Below are positions 1 to 10,070 of a DNA stretch of 64,000 nt, one piece after another. The position numbers and the translations under genes were made by a program. The DNA is from Candidatus Tisiphia endosymbiont of Dascillus cervinus (GTDB lineage: Bacteria > Pseudomonadota > Alphaproteobacteria > Rickettsiales > Rickettsiaceae). Position 1 is the stretch's first letter. Every line of letters starts with the position of its first letter. The stretch is from NCBI RefSeq assembly GCF_964026405.1, contig NZ_OZ032146.1:620001-684000 (forward strand), written 5' to 3'. Below the pieces are notes generated by a model. That model searched no databases and had not been told where the DNA came from. It worked only from the letters and a program-made list of their open reading frames with translations.

Positions 1-1396
1 AAACTAGAAAAGGCACCGTGGTTTGTTCTGGGATCATAGGTCCACCGTGACCGTAATAACCATGTTCTCCCAAAGATTCTGCATGATCAGAAACATATAT
101 TAGGATAGCGTTACTATTTTTTAATAGATCTATTACATTATACAAAAAAAAATCTGTATATAAAATGGTGTTATCGTAATCATTAATCAACTCTTCAATA
201 TCACAACTGCTCTGATCTACCTTAGTAATGGAATTACACTTAGGAGTAAATTTTTGAAATTCTTTAGGATATCTAGCAGAATATTTCCAATGACTACCAG
301 CTGTGTGGATAACTAAAACATTTTTAGTAGTAGAATTTACAATATTATTTTCAATATGAGGTAACATTTTTCCATCGTGATCAAGCCTCCTTAATAAAAT
401 AGAACCACCAGGTATCATAGTAAACCTAACTTCATCATAAATTGTAATTGGGTTTTTACTTCTTAAGTATCCTACTATATTCTGAGTGCCAATCCAATTA
501 GTGTTAAAACCAAGCATGGTAAAAATTGACAAAAAACTCGTTTCTTCTGTACTTTTGTCTAAGCTACTCGCAGGATGGCGAGATAGAAGAGATGGAACAG
601 AAAGATGTGTGTGATTGGAAGCAGACTGTGCTTTAAATGAAAAAAGATTTTCAACAGAACTTAAATATGGCGTAGTGTCCCTGTGATAACCATTAATACC
701 AAAATGATCAAATCGTGCTGATTCTCCTATTACAAGTACCACTGTAATATTTTGATCCGATTGATCAATGAAAGAAAACTTCTTACTTATATCATCACGC
801 ATTGCACTTCTTTTGTTATTTAAAGATAAATATGTGTTATGTAAATATTGGATAGGAAAATAACCCCTTAGCAAATTAAACTGCGGCATAATAATATTAT
901 TAATGGTAATTAAAAGACAAATTGCCGCTAGTAATTTTGTAACAAATAGTTTACTATCTAAAATAGAGAAATGCTTCATCGTATAAATACAAGTAGCTAT
1001 GCTAAAAATTAGCCAAACAATTAGCCTAATACTAACTATCTCATATACTTCATTGAAGTCAGTAGAGAAAAAGCTACCCATCATCTCTTTTGTAGGAGAA
1101 ATTTTGAAAAGATATAGATAATAGCTGGCAATTGCTCCCGTTACAAATAAAAAGATTGCTCCTATTATAAAAACAAGTCGATGGATAGTTAAACCAAAAA
1201 AAATGATAAAGCAAGTAAAGCAAATATAAATAGAGTCCTTACTCAACTCCAATATTGCTTTAAAAAAAGTGAATTTGTAGTAGCTGAATTTATAAACAAT
1301 AACTGCTGAATTAAAAAGTAGACAATAAATAAAAGAGAACACCAAAGATAGTTTGATTAGTTTACTATCTAAATGTTTTTGGATTAGTTTTAACAT
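1..1396 (-). CDS. EptA-like phosphoethanolamine transferase, partial
   Basis: The reading frame begins at ATG 1394-1396 and runs off the left edge (about 465 residues visible). The first 150 residues hold several hydrophobic segments, as in inner-membrane lipid A phosphoethanolamine transferases. A sulfatase-like domain follows, with the metal-binding motif GESARFDHFG, a probable nucleophile threonine in NHTHLSVPS, and SDHAESLGEHGYYGHG near the edge. The family adds phosphoethanolamine to lipid A or core sugars at the periplasmic face and changes surface charge. The C-terminus lies outside the window. It is divergent from ruvX, with about 40 bp between starts. The family is clear, but the exact acceptor cannot be told. 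Confidence 0.85.
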   Translation of the reverse strand, partial: MLKLIQKHLDSKLIKLSLVFSFIYCLLFNSAVIVYKFSYYKFTFFKAILELSKDSIYICFTCFIIFFGLTIHRLVFIIGAIFLFVTGAIASYYLYLFKISPTKEMMGSFFSTDFNEVYEIVSIRLIVWLIFSIATCIYTMKHFSILDSKLFVTKLLAAICLLITINNIIMPQFNLLRGYFPIQYLHNTYLSLNNKRSAMRDDISKKFSFIDQSDQNITVVLVIGESARFDHFGINGYHRDTTPYLSSVENLFSFKAQSASNHTHLSVPSLLSRHPASSLDKSTEETSFLSIFTMLGFNTNWIGTQNIVGYLRSKNPITIYDEVRFTMIPGGSILLRRLDHDGKMLPHIENNIVNSTTKNVLVIHTAGSHWKYSARYPKEFQKFTPKCNSITKVDQSSCDIEELINDYDNTILYTDFFLYNVIDLLKNSNAILIYVSDHAESLGEHGYYGHGGPMIPEQTTVPFLV

Positions 1397-1435
1397 ATAA
1401 ATAACGTACTTTTGTATGATTGTAACTTAGGTATC

Positions 1436-1909
1436 ATGATAACATCAACACTGCAAGAGTTTTTTCAACTTTTACAAGTTAATAGACCAATTATATCTGT
1501 TGATTATGGGACACGAAAAACAGGCATCGCTGTCTCAAATCAAGAACATACCATCGCTATGCCTATAAAAACTATATATGAGATAACAGAAGAAAATAAG
1601 ATCAAATCAATATTAGACTTGATCACAACCTATTCTAGCTGTGGTGTTGTCGTAGGGCTGCCGATTAGTATGAATGGTCAGGCTAGTAATCAAACTGCGA
1701 TTGTATTAAAATTTAGCAAAAAGCTTAGTTTAGCCATAAATCTTCCTATATATCTACAAGATGAAAGACTTACTTCCCTTGCTGCCAATAGTTTATTAAA
1801 ATCGCTAGGAATCAAAAGACGAGAACGTAACCAAAAAGATGATTCAATCGCAGCAAGTATGATTTTAGAAACTACTTTAGATTCTATTAAGAAACTCCAC
1901 AGAACCTAA
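1436..1909 (+). CDS. ruvX: RuvX/YqgF Holliday-junction-resolvase-like protein
   Basis: RNase H-fold protein of the YqgF family, implicated in 16S rRNA 5' end maturation and proposed as a Holliday junction resolvase. The N-terminal SVDYGTRKTGIAVS carries the first conserved Asp; VVVGLPISMNGQ and LQDERLTS are the later family motifs, and KDDSIAASMIL supplies the C-terminal acidic residue. I chose ATG 1436 over a TTG at 1412, because the latter would reach back almost to the divergent gene start. Length (157 residues) is normal for the family. Confidence 0.88.
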   Translation: MITSTLQEFFQLLQVNRPIISVDYGTRKTGIAVSNQEHTIAMPIKTIYEITEENKIKSILDLITTYSSCGVVVGLPISMNGQASNQTAIVLKFSKKLSLAINLPIYLQDERLTSLAANSLLKSLGIKRRERNQKDDSIAASMILETTLDSIKKLHRT

Positions 1910-2152
1910 GTGTATCCTAGTGTAATAAAAATACATAGACGTCATATACTGTTCGTAAATGAAGAGTTGATAGACGATAGAATCAAAATCATGATAGTAG
2001 CAGGAATTACCAAATCGAGGTGCTAGGCATACATATTAGTACGTGAGTATCGCTAGAATCTTGGATAATGACAACGCAATTCTTGATTTTCATCGAGTAT
2101 ATATGGGACACTGCAAGAACAAACTCAGATAGACTAAAACTCGTACCATAAT

Positions 2153-2229
<77 letters not shown>

Positions 2230-2492
2230 ATAATGGAAGTACCTGTGAATTGATTCTTCTTGGTAATTTTATTGTCAAAACTTGCTTCCGTTCCTTACGT
2301 ATATTTGCGTACTGCTTGCAGTATACTCTTCTACATTTTTCCTAAAAATTATTCAATTCGTAGACACTCCTATAATATACGCACGCACTTACCATGACGT
2401 CACCCTAAATTTATTTCAGAACCTAAACTACTTAGTTTTAACAAATCCTCTACCCCGCTTAGGATGACATCCACCTTGAGTAAAAAGCCTAG

Positions 2493-2720
2493 CTATACTT
2501 TTTTACCAAAACTAAGCCCAGCAAACTTCTTATTAAAGTCACTGATATTTTTATTAGATTGGTTAACAACATTTCCAGATTCTTTAGTCCATGCTGGATG
2601 TTTCCTATAATCAACATCCATCAAAATCTCTTCTGCATGACCACCGGAGTTTGTTTCAAAAACATCCTTACTAATAATAATTTTGAATTTTTTATATTTT
2701 GGGTGTATTCCAGTTTTCAT
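2493..2720 (-). CDS. rpmE: 50S ribosomal protein L31
   Basis: A 75-residue protein starting MKTGIHPKYK, the standard opening of L31, with the SGGH and HPAWT segments. No CxxC zinc ligands are visible, so it is the zinc-free form. It follows rpmB with a 4-nt overlap, so the two are probably co-transcribed and coupled. L31 sits at the central protuberance and bridges the two ribosomal subunits. Confidence 0.93.
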   Translation of the reverse strand: MKTGIHPKYKKFKIIISKDVFETNSGGHAEEILMDVDYRKHPAWTKESGNVVNQSNKNISDFNKKFAGLSFGKKV

Positions 2721-3010
2721 AATGAAGCACCAACTTTTTTCTCAGCTATCTTTCTTTTAATTACCTTTGCTTTATCTGAGAGTACATCACATGATATTTT
2801 AAGCATATATGCATCAAAACCACCTACTTTCTCAACAGAACGCATACACTTGGCATTTACCGAAAGCTTATATTCTTGCTTCGTCAGATCACTTGCAAAC
2901 CTCACCACCCTTAGGTTAGGTTCAAATCGTCTTCTAGTTTTTCTTTGTGAGTGTGATACTTTATTACCATATAAAACACCTACTCCACTAAGCTCACATC
3001 TACGAGACAT
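2717..3010 (-). CDS. rpmB: 50S ribosomal protein L28
   Basis: 97 residues from the internal ATG at 3010. The ORF can be extended by six residues, but MSRRCELSG is the family start. The region CELSGVGVLYGNKVSHSQRKTRRRF is typical of L28, and a basic C-terminal tail follows. It overlaps rpmE by 4 nt. The L28-L31 pair is a common alphaproteobacterial arrangement. Confidence 0.93.
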   Translation of the reverse strand: MSRRCELSGVGVLYGNKVSHSQRKTRRRFEPNLRVVRFASDLTKQEYKLSVNAKCMRSVEKVGGFDAYMLKISCDVLSDKAKVIKRKIAEKKVGASL

Positions 3011-3113
3011 CGTGATCTCCCTTCCCATAATTTATAACACAGGATTATACTATATAATAAGGTCTTATGTCAATATGTATATTAATATTATGTAAACTTT
3101 AATGTAAAAATCG

Positions 3114-3866
3114 TCAACACTTTTGAAGTAGCGAGAACATATCACGCATTGAATAAAGCCCGGCTGGTTTGTCAAATAACCAAATGGCAGCCTGAATTGC
3201 CCCATCAGCAAAGGATTCTTTACTTAATGCTTGATGTTTTATACTAAGCACTTGGTTATTACCTAAAAATAATACTTCATGTTCCCCATGTACCTGCCCT
3301 CCCCTAATAGAACTAATACCAATTTCATCAGGCTGTCTTTGACCTTTCTGACTACGATCAAATACTGCATATTCATCAAAATCTAAATTTCTAGCCTTAG
3401 CTACAGCCTTACCCAACATTATAGCTGTACCAGAAGGTGCGTCTTTCTTCATACGATGGTGACAATCTAGAATCTCTATATCGTAAGTATTATCTAGAAT
3501 TTTTGCTGCCTTTTCTGCCAGTACTGTAAGTAAGTTCGCACCTAAACTCATATTAGCTGAATATAATATAGCCAAGCTTTTGGAAGCTGCGTTTAAGTGA
3601 TCAAGCTGATATTGAGTTAGACCAGTAGTGCCAATCACTAATTTATTGTTGTAGCTAATAGCATAATCAAGTAATTTTTCTAATATTTCACTGCTAGAAA
3701 AGTCGATAATTACATCAGAATTCTGACAAAACTCAGCAAGATCATCTATGCTATTTTTTCTAGTAAATGTTGTAGAAAGTGTACAAGCATTAAATCCATT
3801 CATTCTTTGAATTATCATCTGCCCCATTTTACCAGTTGCACCACAAACACCTATACAAATAGTCAT
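3114..3866 (-). CDS. dapB: 4-hydroxy-tetrahydrodipicolinate reductase
   Basis: DapB makes tetrahydrodipicolinate for diaminopimelate and peptidoglycan in the cytoplasm. The Rossmann motif GVCGATGKMGQMI is at residues 5-17, TTGLT near 80, and the substrate-binding and catalytic segment HHRMKKDAPSGTA near 155. Length (250 residues) is normal. The ATG overlaps the stop of the upstream flavin-reductase frame (ATGA at 3863-3866), implying translational coupling in a 5066-to-3114 transcript. Together with lysC at the right end of the window it supports a diaminopimelate pathway. Confidence 0.93.
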   Translation of the reverse strand: MTICIGVCGATGKMGQMIIQRMNGFNACTLSTTFTRKNSIDDLAEFCQNSDVIIDFSSSEILEKLLDYAISYNNKLVIGTTGLTQYQLDHLNAASKSLAILYSANMSLGANLLTVLAEKAAKILDNTYDIEILDCHHRMKKDAPSGTAIMLGKAVAKARNLDFDEYAVFDRSQKGQRQPDEIGISSIRGGQVHGEHEVLFLGNNQVLSIKHQALSKESFADGAIQAAIWLFDKPAGLYSMRDMFSLLQKC

Positions 3867-4344
3867 TTTAATCCTCTATATTGTCTTAAACAATGTACTA
3901 GTGGGTTTAAGTTACTGTTCACTATAGTATTTATCACCTCACCAACCAATATAACATGATCTCCTACTTCATATTGACTAAATTTGTTGCATTCAATATG
4001 GCAAACTGCTCCCTCAATCAAAGGACAATTAGTAGTACACCCTAAATTATACGAAATACCGCAAATTTATCAGTGTTAAACTTAGAAAAATGCCTAGAAA
4101 TATCTTCTTGATCCTCAGCTAGAATACTAACAGCAAAATATTTACTACTAGTAAAAGCACTCATACTAAAAGCCTGTTTATCAAGACAAAACGATACCAA
4201 AGGTGGTAACAAGGAAACTGAGGTAAAGGAATCTGCAGTAAAACCAAATAGCTTATTATTGTATAAAGTAGTGATAATAGTAACACCTGTAGGCAAAGTG
4301 CTAAGAGCTTGTTTAAATCGTTCGGAATTCACTGTTGAAGCCAT
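3863..4344 (-). pseudogene. flavin reductase domain protein, frameshifted
   Basis: The first 100 residues ([32 protein letters not shown]) match the NAD(P)H:FMN reductase / flavin reductase-like family. The frame stops at 4042, but homology resumes in the next frame as CPLIEGAVCHIEC through ...EVGDHVILVGEV, ending at a TGA that overlaps dapB. Restoring one G in GCGGTATTT near 4060 would give [20 protein letters not shown] and fuse both halves into a normal-length protein of about 160 residues. It overlaps the upstream binding-protein gene by 16 nt. Either a recent single-base pseudogene or a base-call error. Confidence 0.75.
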
Positions 4345-5066
4345 TTTTTAGTAATACGGCTAATTGTTCCATCTTCTGTCAATTCAGCAATAGCTTTATT
4401 AACACTATCAATAAGTTTAGAATTTTTTGGCATAGCAATAGCTAGTTCAGATGAAAACTCTGTTAAACCGAAGCTAGCAAGATCAGGATTATTCTCAATA
4501 AATTTCTTAGATTGGGATGCCTCTAGTACCACCGCATCTATAACTTTTGACTTTAACTCTTCGACTAGCATTAAATTATTTGATAAATAATTTATTCTAA
4601 TATTAAACTGCTTAGCTAAATCCTGAACTATTACCGCCCATGTTGTACCAAGTTGTACACCCACAGCTTTATTATCCAAATCTCCAGTATTCTTTAAATT
4701 ATCTGCTGATCTATACAATATTGACACATTTGTTGATATATAAGGAACTGAAAAGCTAATATGTTTTTTACGCTCTTCGGTTACCGATAACCCAGCTATC
4801 ACTATATCAACATTTTCAGTAGTCAAAGATGCAAGTAAACCATTAAAATCAAAATTTTTAATTATAACTTTTTTCTCTATTTGTTCTCCTATAGCATTAA
4901 TAATATCAATATCAAATCCTACTATTTGGCCATTTTGGATAAATTCGTAAGGGGGGTTATCTGCAGAAGTTGCAACTATTAAATTTTGTTCTTTAGATTG
5001 ATTATCACAACCAATCATTAAAAAGGAACAACATATAACAAGGAAGAATAGCTTTATTAGTTTCAT
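4329..5066 (-). CDS. amino-acid ABC transporter substrate-binding lipoprotein
   Basis: Family 3 solute-binding protein. The N-terminus ([19 protein letters not shown]) is a lipoprotein signal peptide with the lipobox Cys about 20 residues in. The mature part has NPPYEF...[26 protein letters not shown] and VGVQLGTTW, typical of polar amino-acid binders such as glutamine or arginine. I chose the second Met (5066) because a compact signal peptide follows it. No permease or ATPase gene lies beside it, so its partners are encoded elsewhere. The substrate is not deducible. Confidence 0.85.
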   Translation of the reverse strand: MKLIKLFFLVICCSFLMIGCDNQSKEQNLIVATSADNPPYEFIQNGQIVGFDIDIINAIGEQIEKKVIIKNFDFNGLLASLTTENVDIVIAGLSVTEERKKHISFSVPYISTNVSILYRSADNLKNTGDLDNKAVGVQLGTTWAVIVQDLAKQFNIRINYLSNNLMLVEELKSKVIDAVVLEASQSKKFIENNPDLASFGLTEFSSELAIAMPKNSKLIDSVNKAIAELTEDGTISRITKKWLQQ

Positions 5067-5104
5067 AAAAATCAAATAACTGTTTTAATTAATCTGAGTT
5101 ACCC

Positions 5105-5144
5105 GAATTTGGGATAAGAATTGACTAATTCTTATCCCAAATTC
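5105..5144. repeat. hairpin repeat, type A
   Basis: Perfect 18-bp inverted repeat (arm GAATTTGGGATAAGAATT) with a 4-nt loop, about 40 bp downstream of no terminating gene but upstream of the binding-protein start. The same arm recurs at 6378, 26286 and 55453, with a variant arm at 46014 and 56864. It is a dispersed palindrome rather than a dedicated terminator. Confidence 0.85.
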
Positions 5145-5290
5145 GCGTGAGTTCGATGTAATAATTATCCTTCTATACTGGGTATAATGCCTACGCGGGA
5201 ATGACATCGAGGGAATTAGAATCGAACTCATGTTAATTGATTATCGCACTTCTTATAAGTATATACAATAGACTTTTTTAAAATTTGCCC

Positions 5291-5319
5291 TTTACATCCT
5301 ATTATAATTGTTGTAGTAT
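5291..5319 (+). promoter_or_regulatory. putative sigma-70 promoter of ssrA
   Basis: TTTACA (5291-5296), 17-nt spacer, TAGTAT (5314-5319). It lies 50-60 nt before the tmRNA acceptor piece, which is a plausible distance for the precursor. Sequence match only. Confidence 0.4.
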
Positions 5320-5339
5320 AAAATTGCTGCTTTTGTAGC

Positions 5340-5650
5340 TATAGTAATAAACGTGATTTAGAATAGAGGTTGCGGACTCGGGGGCGGTACCCGACGCTTC
5401 CACCAAATTAAGTTGTGATAGAAGGATACTACAGGTTTTATCCATAAGCTTTCATGGGGGCGAAATAGGATCGACGTGCTTAATAAAAAAATTATCTTTA
5501 CTCGGTATAATTCCGCCGGACCTTGTGTCGTTGGGTTAAAAAAAAGAAACGCAAATGATAATGAACGTTTCGTAGGAACTGCAGCACTAGCTGCCTAGTC
5601 CTACGCGGTTGGGGGCTTAACCGGGCAACAGAAAAAGCCCCGCTAGAATT
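5340..5650 (+). ncRNA. ssrA: tmRNA, permuted two-piece gene
   Basis: Trans-translation RNA in the circularly permuted order known from alphaproteobacteria. The 3' acceptor piece comes first: a T-arm-like stem TCGGG/CCCGA, then CGCTTCC-A-CCA ending at 5405. The coding piece follows and starts at GGGGGCGAAATAGGATCGAC (5456). Its first seven bases pair with the seven before the discriminator, with two G-U pairs. The tag reading frame is 5551-5598 and encodes ANDNERFVGTAALAA then TAG. Outer ends are approximate. It sits about 240 bp upstream of sspB. Confidence 0.93.
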
Positions 5651-5891
5651 TTATCTTGCATAACTAGAGATATACAAAACCTCATATGAATAAGGCTTGA
5701 ATAAGACTATTTAAATTTTGTTCAGCCTATAGCTAACCTGAAAAGGTTTTAGTTATAATGTGACCTAGCTATAAGCTATGTCATTCCCGTTTTTAGCTAG
5801 GAATGACATCAGGGTTGTTACTATATGGATCAAACATTTTCGGATTAGCTATATCTAGTTTTGTGTTATTTTCTTTGTTTAGTTTATAACT

Positions 5892-6374
5892 ATGAAGACC
5901 CCATATCAACAATTTCTTAACGAATGTATGTTGGAATTTGTAAAAAAGATTCTTTCAAAAATTCGTACCGATAAGTTGCAGCTGAATCAACTCTTGTATA
6001 TTTCTTACAAAACTGATAATCCTGCCGTAGTTTTATCTTCTAGGATAAAAGAAAGTTATCCCAAAGAAATAACTATAGTAATACAATATCAATTTGAAGA
6101 TTTAACTGTAGGACTCAATGGCTTTTCTGTAACAATTAGTTTTGATGGTATCAAAGAAACTATCTATGTACCATTTGATTCGCTTATCAGCTTTGTTGAT
6201 CCTAATAATGGTTACAGCCTAAAGTTTAAGCTAGAAACAATCAAATCTAATGAATTGCCTAACGAGAAGAAAAGAGAAACAATTAAGGTGTCTAGCGATT
6301 CTAAAAGTAAATCTAATTCAGCAGATAATATAATAGTTTTGGACAAATTTCGGAAACCCAGTAAACCCGTATAA
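5892..6374 (+). CDS. sspB: ClpXP adaptor protein SspB
   Basis: 160-residue SspB of the alphaproteobacterial type. The N-terminal domain (about residues 1-115, with AVVLSSRIKESYPKEITIVIQYQF and LTVGLNGFSVTISF) binds ssrA-tagged proteins. A disordered Ser/Lys-rich linker (about 118-145) leads to DNIIVLDKFRK, the C-terminal ClpX-docking motif. It delivers tagged stalled products to ClpXP. The immediate neighbourhood of ssrA is functionally apt. Confidence 0.85.
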   Translation: MKTPYQQFLNECMLEFVKKILSKIRTDKLQLNQLLYISYKTDNPAVVLSSRIKESYPKEITIVIQYQFEDLTVGLNGFSVTISFDGIKETIYVPFDSLISFVDPNNGYSLKFKLETIKSNELPNEKKRETIKVSSDSKSKSNSADNIIVLDKFRKPSKPV

Positions 6375-6377
6375 CGC

Positions 6378-6467
6378 GAATTTGAGATAAGAATTTGTCA
6401 ATTCTTATCCCAAATCGGTGAAATTATAGAAACAATCAGATTCGAGACGGCTCTGCATCTGATTGTT
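6378..6467. repeat. hairpin repeats, types A and B, between convergent genes
   Basis: A type A palindrome (6378-6416, 17-18 bp arms) is followed by a type B palindrome (6431-6467, arm AACAATCAGAT). They lie between the convergent ends of sspB and htpG, so they could act as a bidirectional transcript end. The same A and B hairpins bracket two other hairpins at 56864-57057. Confidence 0.8.
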
Positions 6468-6471
6468 AAGT

Positions 6472-8331
6472 TTATAAGATAGCTTTTTGCATAATATCAT
6501 TAAGTCTTTTTGCAAATCCACCAGTATCATTGACTGGCTCACCTTCTAAAATACAGGCTTGGTCATACATTAATCTAACCAATTCTTCATTAGCATAGTC
6601 CTTATTATTTGAGATTACATCAGCGTTAATTTTCTCAATAATTTTATGCTTAGGGTTTAGCTCAAATATTTTAGCAGATGCTGCTATTAATTGTTTTTGC
6701 TCAATTAAGAATCTTTCCATACGAATATCCATAGCTCCGTCTCCAACGGCGAGGCAAGCTGGACTTGAAGTAAGTTTTTTAGAAATCCTTACATCTTTTA
6801 CTAAATCACCTAATATTTCTTTAAAATATTCCGTTAATTTTATATATTCATCATTTTCGTTTTTTACATCTTCTATTTTCTGCTCAGATTTCTCTAAATC
6901 AATATCACTTCTAGTAACTGATTTTATGGCATAACCTTTGTAGCTACTATTGACATTAACCCAAAAATCATCAACTGTATCAGTAAACAGCAGTACATCG
7001 ATATTTTTGCTTAAAAATCCTTCTATTTGGGGGCTAGAGAGTAATTTTGCTGGATCATCACCGCTAAGATAATATATAGTATCCTGTCCTTCTTTAAAGT
7101 TACTAATATAGTCATCAAGGCTAATCATCTTACTTAAAAGGCTACTTTTAAATATACATGTCTCAAGTAATTTATCATGATCACTAGTTGCCTCACATAA
7201 TCCTTCTTTTAAAGCAGCCCCAAAATTGGACCAGAAATTGCTATATTCCTCTATAGACTCGTCTTTTTTCTTTTTGAGTTCACCCAAGACTTTTTTGGTT
7301 ATTGCAGCTTTAATCTTCTCTAAAGTACTATTATGCTGCAAAGATTCGCGGCTAATATTAAGAGGTAAATCCTCTGAGTCTACTACCCCTCTTAGAAACC
7401 TTAGGTAAGAAGGTATTAAATCTACATTCTCATCAGAAATGAAAACTCTCTTAATGTATAATTTTACTCTTCTCTTACGGTCAGGGTGGAATAAATCAAA
7501 AGTCTTGGTTGACGGAATAAATAACAAATTAGTAAATTCAACTGTACCCTCATTTTTATTATGAATAATTAACCAAGGATCATCAAGCGAATAAGACAGA
7601 GTTTTATAAAATTCTTTATATTGTTCAAAAGTCAAATCAGACTTAGGTCTTGTCCACAATGCTGAAGCTGAATTAAGTTGTATTTCATTAGCAGTTGACT
7701 CATCAATAAAATATATAGGTATGGCTATATGATCAGAATAACTTTTAACTATATGCTTCAATCTAAAATGATCAATATAACTATCTTCTTCTAGCTTAAC
7801 GTGAATAACTACCTCAGTTCCCCTGGTAAAATCATGAGCAAAATCATCAACAATATATTCCCCAAGACCATCTGATTGCCAGACATAGGCTTTCTCTTCT
7901 CCTGCTTTTCGTGAGGTAACAGTGATGCTATCAGCAACCATAAAAGCTGAATAAAATCCAACACCAAACTGTCCTATTAACATACTATCTTTTTTAGCAT
8001 CTCCAGACAGGTTGTTTAAGAAATTTCCTGTACCAGACTTTGCAATAGTTCCTAGATTATCGATCAAATCTTCTCGATTCATACCAATACCATTATCTCT
8101 AATAATAATCTGCCTTTTATCTTTATCAATTCTGACGGTAATTTTAAAGTGAGGATCATCTGCAATAAGCTTTGCATCACTTTGTGATAAATATCTTAAT
8201 TTATCACAAGCATCCGAAGCGTTAGATATTAACTCACGCATAAAAATCTCTTTATTAGTATAAAGAGAATGGATCATTAAATTTAAAATCTTACCAACTT
8301 CAGCGTCAAACTTCTTTTTTTCTTGGGTCAT
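6472..8331 (-). CDS. htpG: chaperone HtpG (Hsp90)
   Basis: ATP-dependent Hsp90 chaperone, 619 residues, normal length. The N-terminal GHKL ATPase has [38 protein letters not shown] and [14 protein letters not shown]. The middle domain contains the conserved Arg region [15 protein letters not shown]. The C-terminal dimerization domain is complete. The start follows directly upstream of [20 protein letters not shown]. It is read in the same direction as, and 17 bp after, the small DUF167 gene. Confidence 0.96.
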   Translation of the reverse strand: MTQEKKKFDAEVGKILNLMIHSLYTNKEIFMRELISNASDACDKLRYLSQSDAKLIADDPHFKITVRIDKDKRQIIIRDNGIGMNREDLIDNLGTIAKSGTGNFLNNLSGDAKKDSMLIGQFGVGFYSAFMVADSITVTSRKAGEEKAYVWQSDGLGEYIVDDFAHDFTRGTEVVIHVKLEEDSYIDHFRLKHIVKSYSDHIAIPIYFIDESTANEIQLNSASALWTRPKSDLTFEQYKEFYKTLSYSLDDPWLIIHNKNEGTVEFTNLLFIPSTKTFDLFHPDRKRRVKLYIKRVFISDENVDLIPSYLRFLRGVVDSEDLPLNISRESLQHNSTLEKIKAAITKKVLGELKKKKDESIEEYSNFWSNFGAALKEGLCEATSDHDKLLETCIFKSSLLSKMISLDDYISNFKEGQDTIYYLSGDDPAKLLSSPQIEGFLSKNIDVLLFTDTVDDFWVNVNSSYKGYAIKSVTRSDIDLEKSEQKIEDVKNENDEYIKLTEYFKEILGDLVKDVRISKKLTSSPACLAVGDGAMDIRMERFLIEQKQLIAASAKIFELNPKHKIIEKINADVISNNKDYANEELVRLMYDQACILEGEPVNDTGGFAKRLNDIMQKAIL

Positions 8332-8348
8332 AGTTAAGTCCTATAATA

Positions 8349-8684
8349 CTATTTAATGTTATGTATATAGTGTTTTAAATGTAAATTTAAATAGTCTGAT
8401 TCAATATTTTTTATTGCTAATAATTTTAAACTACTAGTGTAACCTAATATTATCTCAAAATTATTTTTATTAATTTTCCATTTTTTAGATAGAAAATTGA
8501 TAATAGAATTATTAGCCTTGCCATCCTCTGGCACTGATTTTATAAATAATTTTAGATAATATTTATCATTAATTATAATAAACTCGCCTATCTTATTTGT
8601 CTTTGCGTTAGCTTTAACCTTAAGAGCAATAATGGCTAATTTCTTATTGGGGTTATAGTTAAAAATCTTACTCATATATTGCAT
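8349..8684 (-). CDS. DUF167 (YggU) family protein
   Basis: About 111 residues. The segments LKVKANAKTNKIGEF and SVPEDGKANNSIINFLSKKW match the DUF167/UPF0235 family, whose function is unknown. I chose ATG 8684; ATG 8675 is also possible. It sits between metK (12 bp upstream) and htpG (17 bp downstream), all in one direction, so probably one transcript. Confidence 0.85.
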   Translation of the reverse strand: MQYMSKIFNYNPNKKLAIIALKVKANAKTNKIGEFIIINDKYYLKLFIKSVPEDGKANNSIINFLSKKWKINKNNFEIILGYTSSLKLLAIKNIESDYLNLHLKHYIHNIK

Positions 8685-8696
8685 TATCAACTTATT

Positions 8697-9842
8697 TTAT
8701 AGTCCCATTATATTATCTATTCTTTCCCAAGGAAAATCTTGATCTTCCCGTCCAAAATGCCCATATGATGCTGTTTTAAGATAAATTGGATTATATAAAG
8801 ATAGTTTTTTTATAATACCGCCTGGGCTCAAATCAAAATTATTCTTTATTAATTCAATTATTGCTGATTCACTCATTTTGCTAGTCCCAAACGTTTCAAC
8901 ACTTATAGAAACTGGCTGGACAACTCCAATAGCATAAGAAATTTGAATCTCACAACGCTGTGCAACACCTGCTGCTACAATATTTTTTGCTAGATATCTT
9001 GCTGCATAAGATGCAGATCTATCGATTTTTGTTGGATCCTTACCAGAAAAACATCCGCCACCGTGGCGTGCTATTCCACCGTAAGTGTCAACTATTATTT
9101 TTCTTCCTGTAAGTCCACAGTCTCCCAAAGGCCCTCCAATTACGAACCTTCCTGTTGGGTTCACAAGATATTTAGTATTTTTATCAATCCATTCATCTGG
9201 TAACACAGGCTTAATGATTTCTTCAATTACTGCTTCTACTAAATCAGCATGAGAGATATTAGGGTGATGCTGCGTAGAAAGCACAACGGTGTCTATACCA
9301 ACTGGTTTATTCTCAACATATTTAAAAGTGACTTGGCTTTTAGCATCTGGTCTTAACCAAGGTAAGATACCCTTTTTTCTGAGTTCAGCTTGTCTCATAA
9401 CTAATTTATGAGCATAGATAATTGGTGCAGGCATAAATGTAGGAGTCTCATTCGTTGTGTACCCAAACACCAAACCTTGATCACCAGCACCTATTTCATG
9501 ATCTTCACGATTATCTACACCTAATGCAATATCCGGAGATTGATTACTTATTGAAGTAATCACACTACAAGAGTCTGCGCCAAAACCTATATCAGAGCTA
9601 GTATAGCCTATCTCTCTTATAATATTGCGTACTATTTGATCAATGTTAACCCAAGCATCTGTTGTGATTTCTCCAGCTATAAATACTAGTCCAGTCTTTA
9701 TAAGTGTTTCGCATGCTACCCGACTCTTTTTTGGATACTCCTTAAGAATTGCATCCAGTATAGAATCTGAAATTTGGTCAGCCATTTTATCTGGATGTCC
9801 CTCAGAGACAGACTCAGAAGTAAATAAATGATAATTTGTCAT
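8697..9842 (-). CDS. metK: S-adenosylmethionine synthetase
   Basis: MetK makes S-adenosylmethionine from methionine and ATP. All signature blocks are intact: [44 protein letters not shown] and [16 protein letters not shown]. Length is 381 residues with no interruption. Some Rickettsia carry a decaying metK and import S-adenosylmethionine, so an intact copy matters for this lineage. I see no SAM riboswitch in the 230-bp leader. Confidence 0.96.
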   Translation of the reverse strand: MTNYHLFTSESVSEGHPDKMADQISDSILDAILKEYPKKSRVACETLIKTGLVFIAGEITTDAWVNIDQIVRNIIREIGYTSSDIGFGADSCSVITSISNQSPDIALGVDNREDHEIGAGDQGLVFGYTTNETPTFMPAPIIYAHKLVMRQAELRKKGILPWLRPDAKSQVTFKYVENKPVGIDTVVLSTQHHPNISHADLVEAVIEEIIKPVLPDEWIDKNTKYLVNPTGRFVIGGPLGDCGLTGRKIIVDTYGGIARHGGGCFSGKDPTKIDRSASYAARYLAKNIVAAGVAQRCEIQISYAIGVVQPVSISVETFGTSKMSESAIIELIKNNFDLSPGGIIKKLSLYNPIYLKTASYGHFGREDQDFPWERIDNIMGL

Positions 9843-10070
9843 AATATTATTTCCTAAAGTTAGTATTGAACATTAAGATTGAATATTAAGGAGTTATAGA
9901 GTAAGTATTACAAATTGTGAAGTTTAAGTATATAATGGACTGGAAAATTTAGACAAAAAAGCAGGTGGTTAGCAGGTAGTTTTGCTTATGTTTATATTAA
10001 CTGTTGATTATGACGTTTAGATTGCTTTGTTGTTTATCAACTCTTCATTTGCAAGGAGTATATATTTTTT

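Noticed and set aside
2230-2492. 61-residue plus-strand ORF at 2282-2467
   Set aside because: Low-complexity hydrophobic translation over repeat debris, without ribosome binding site or homology.
2559-3095. 178-residue plus-strand frame over rpmE/rpmB
   Set aside because: It is the antisense of two certain ribosomal protein genes and resembles no family.
9843-10070. SAM riboswitch upstream of metK
   Set aside because: No conserved SAM-II or other core sequence and no stable pseudoknot-like pairing seen in the leader.
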